From Pseudonocardia sp. 73-21 (GTDB lineage Bacteria; Actinomycetota; Actinomycetes; Mycobacteriales; Pseudonocardiaceae): DNA of 64,000 bases. This document shows, one piece after another, positions 62,846 through 64,000 of this stretch (its first letter is position 1; each line of letters opens with the position of its first letter). Below the pieces are notes generated by a model, which saw nothing but the letters and a program-made list of their open reading frames with translations, was not told the origin of the DNA and ran no database searches. Made by a program: the position numbers and the translations under genes. The stretch lies in NCBI RefSeq assembly GCF_001899645.1, contig NZ_MKVV01000083.1:1-64000 (forward strand), in the 5' to 3' direction.

Positions 62846-64000
62846 CCCACCCCGTCACGGTCCTCGGTACCGAGGAGCTGCGGGCGGCGCACGACCTGTT
62901 CGGCGGGGCGCTGTTCAACGGCCCGGTCGACGACGAGGGCTGGGAGTTCCGCGGGGCGAGCTACGCCCCGGGCCGCACGCTCGGCGTCCACCTCGACGGG
63001 ACGCTCGCCGGCACGGCCATGTCGTTCGGCACCACCACCGTCGTGCCGGGCGGCGCCGTGCTGGAGGCCGCGGCCGTCACCCGCGTCGCGGTGCGGGCCG
63101 ACCGCACCCGCCGCGGTGTCCTCTCGGCCATGATGCGCGCCCAGCTCGACGACGTCGCCGACCGCGGTGAGGCGGTCGCGTCCCTGCGCGCCACCGAGGC
63201 CCGCATCTACGGTCGCTTCGGCTACGGCGTCGCGACGCGTGGCCGCTCGGTCCGCCTGCGCGGCTCCGGCGCCGGATGGCGGCCGGGTGCCCCCGCGTCA
63301 GGCTCCGTCCGGATGCTCGGCCCCGGCGAGATCATCGACGTGCTCTCCGGGTTGCACGAGCGGCTCGCGCTGCGGCGCACCGGCGGCATCACCCGCAGCG
63401 ACGGCTGGTGGAGAGCGGTGGTGGGGCGCCGGCTCCAGGCCCGCGAGCCGGTCATCGCGGCCGTGCACACGGGCGCGGACGGCGACGACGGTTACGTGGT
63501 CGCCACCCCCGGGGCGCGGGACGGTTTCACCCGGCCGCTGCACGTCGAGGACCTGCACGCGGCCGACGCCGCCGCCACGGCGGCCCTGTGGCGGTTCGTC
63601 CGCGACATCGACCTCGTCGGCGACGTCGAGGCCCACCTGCGCCCCCTCGACGAGCCCCTGGAGCTCCTGCTCGCCGACCCGCGTGACTGCACGGTCACCG
63701 GGGTGGCCGACGAGACGTGGCTGCGCCTGGTGGACGTCCCCACCGCCCTCGCCGCCCGCACCTGGGCCGCCGCCGACCCGGTACTGCTCGCCGTCCACGA
63801 CCCGTTCCTGGAGCGCAACGCCGGCGTCTACCGGATCGCCGACGGCACCGCCGAGCGGGTCGGCCCGCTGGGTGGGGCGGTCGTGCCCGGGCTGGAGTGC
63901 GACGTCGCCGCGCTGGCCATGGCCTACCTCGGCGACCGCACGCCGTCGGAGCTTGCGGCCACCGGCTGGTGGACCTGCCACGACGAGAAGGCCCCGGCCC
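62842..64000 (+). CDS. Eis-like GNAT acetyltransferase, right edge cut off
   Basis: At least 386 residues, running off the window. AAVTRVAVRADRTRRGVLSAMMRAQLDDV near 85 is the first GNAT domain with its acetyl-CoA loop, ATEARIYGRFGYGVATRGRSVRL near 115 is the Eis signature, a second GNAT-like domain and the sterol-carrier-like C-terminal domain (LRLVDVPTALAARTWAAADPVLLAVHDPFLERNAGVYRI) follow. Eis enzymes acetylate amines, including aminoglycosides. The GTG start overlaps the DUF4333 stop (GTGA). Confidence 0.9.
   Translation, partial: MTHPVTVLGTEELRAAHDLFGGALFNGPVDDEGWEFRGASYAPGRTLGVHLDGTLAGTAMSFGTTTVVPGGAVLEAAAVTRVAVRADRTRRGVLSAMMRAQLDDVADRGEAVASLRATEARIYGRFGYGVATRGRSVRLRGSGAGWRPGAPASGSVRMLGPGEIIDVLSGLHERLALRRTGGITRSDGWWRAVVGRRLQAREPVIAAVHTGADGDDGYVVATPGARDGFTRPLHVEDLHAADAAATAALWRFVRDIDLVGDVEAHLRPLDEPLELLLADPRDCTVTGVADETWLRLVDVPTALAARTWAAADPVLLAVHDPFLERNAGVYRIADGTAERVGPLGGAVVPGLECDVAALAMAYLGDRTPSELAATGWWTCHDEKAPA

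Overview
The window is very GC-rich actinobacterial chromosome. Third codon positions are almost all G or C, GTG starts are common, and it carries mshC (mycothiol synthesis), a full Pup-proteasome set, F420-type and SDR oxidoreductases, a P450 and an ECF sigma factor with a DGPF partner. These point to a member of the Pseudonocardiaceae, probably Pseudonocardia or a close relative; the genus is inference. I see no rRNA, tRNA, CRISPR array, insertion sequence, prophage or origin.

Layout. From 0.3 to 19 kb is a mixed accessory and housekeeping stretch: a MetE-like methyltransferase, an SGNH hydrolase, a family-A-like DNA polymerase, an FAD oxidoreductase, an LLM oxidoreductase, an MFS transporter, a lipoprotein, an EchA6-like crotonase, an L,D-transpeptidase with a BlaI/M56 pair, an ApbE-like protein, a MoxR-VWA pair, a TetR/SDR pair, a GNAT, and a PHB-depolymerase-like esterase. 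At 19-20.7 kb a P450 and a TetR face each other across a clear operator. From 20.9 to 63 kb the backbone matches the order I recall from Mycobacterium tuberculosis: mshC, SDR, PAC2, metH, hisE, hisG, a membrane protein, a RecB-like nuclease, trmI, mpa, dop, pup, prcB, prcA, pafA, pafB, pafC, tatA, tatC, helY, a DUF4333 protein. Two blocks of accessory genes interrupt it: 36.4-44.4 kb between mpa and dop (VOC, AraC, YceI proteins, a large LuxR-type ATPase, MarR, PPOX, CGNR, Nudix) and 48.2-53.1 kb between prcA and pafA (DGPF/ECF42, an epimerase remnant, hydrolase, VOC, PAP2-DAGK fusion). An Eis-like acetyltransferase runs off the right edge.

How it works together. Dop and PafA remove and attach Pup, Mpa unfolds pupylated proteins and PrcBA degrades them. 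Pup here is encoded with a C-terminal Glu, so it should not need Dop's deamidation step. PafB and PafC are the paired WYL regulators of the mycobacterial DNA-damage response, and TatA/TatC are Tat export components.

Non-coding layer. Many genes have a TANNNT-like -10 box 6-8 nt before the start codon and no Shine-Dalgarno sequence, which suggests leaderless transcripts. Several divergent regulator/enzyme pairs share perfect or near-perfect operators made from the promoter hexamers themselves. Convergent genes are separated by perfect stem-loops or palindromes, and a two-copy structured repeat follows mpa.
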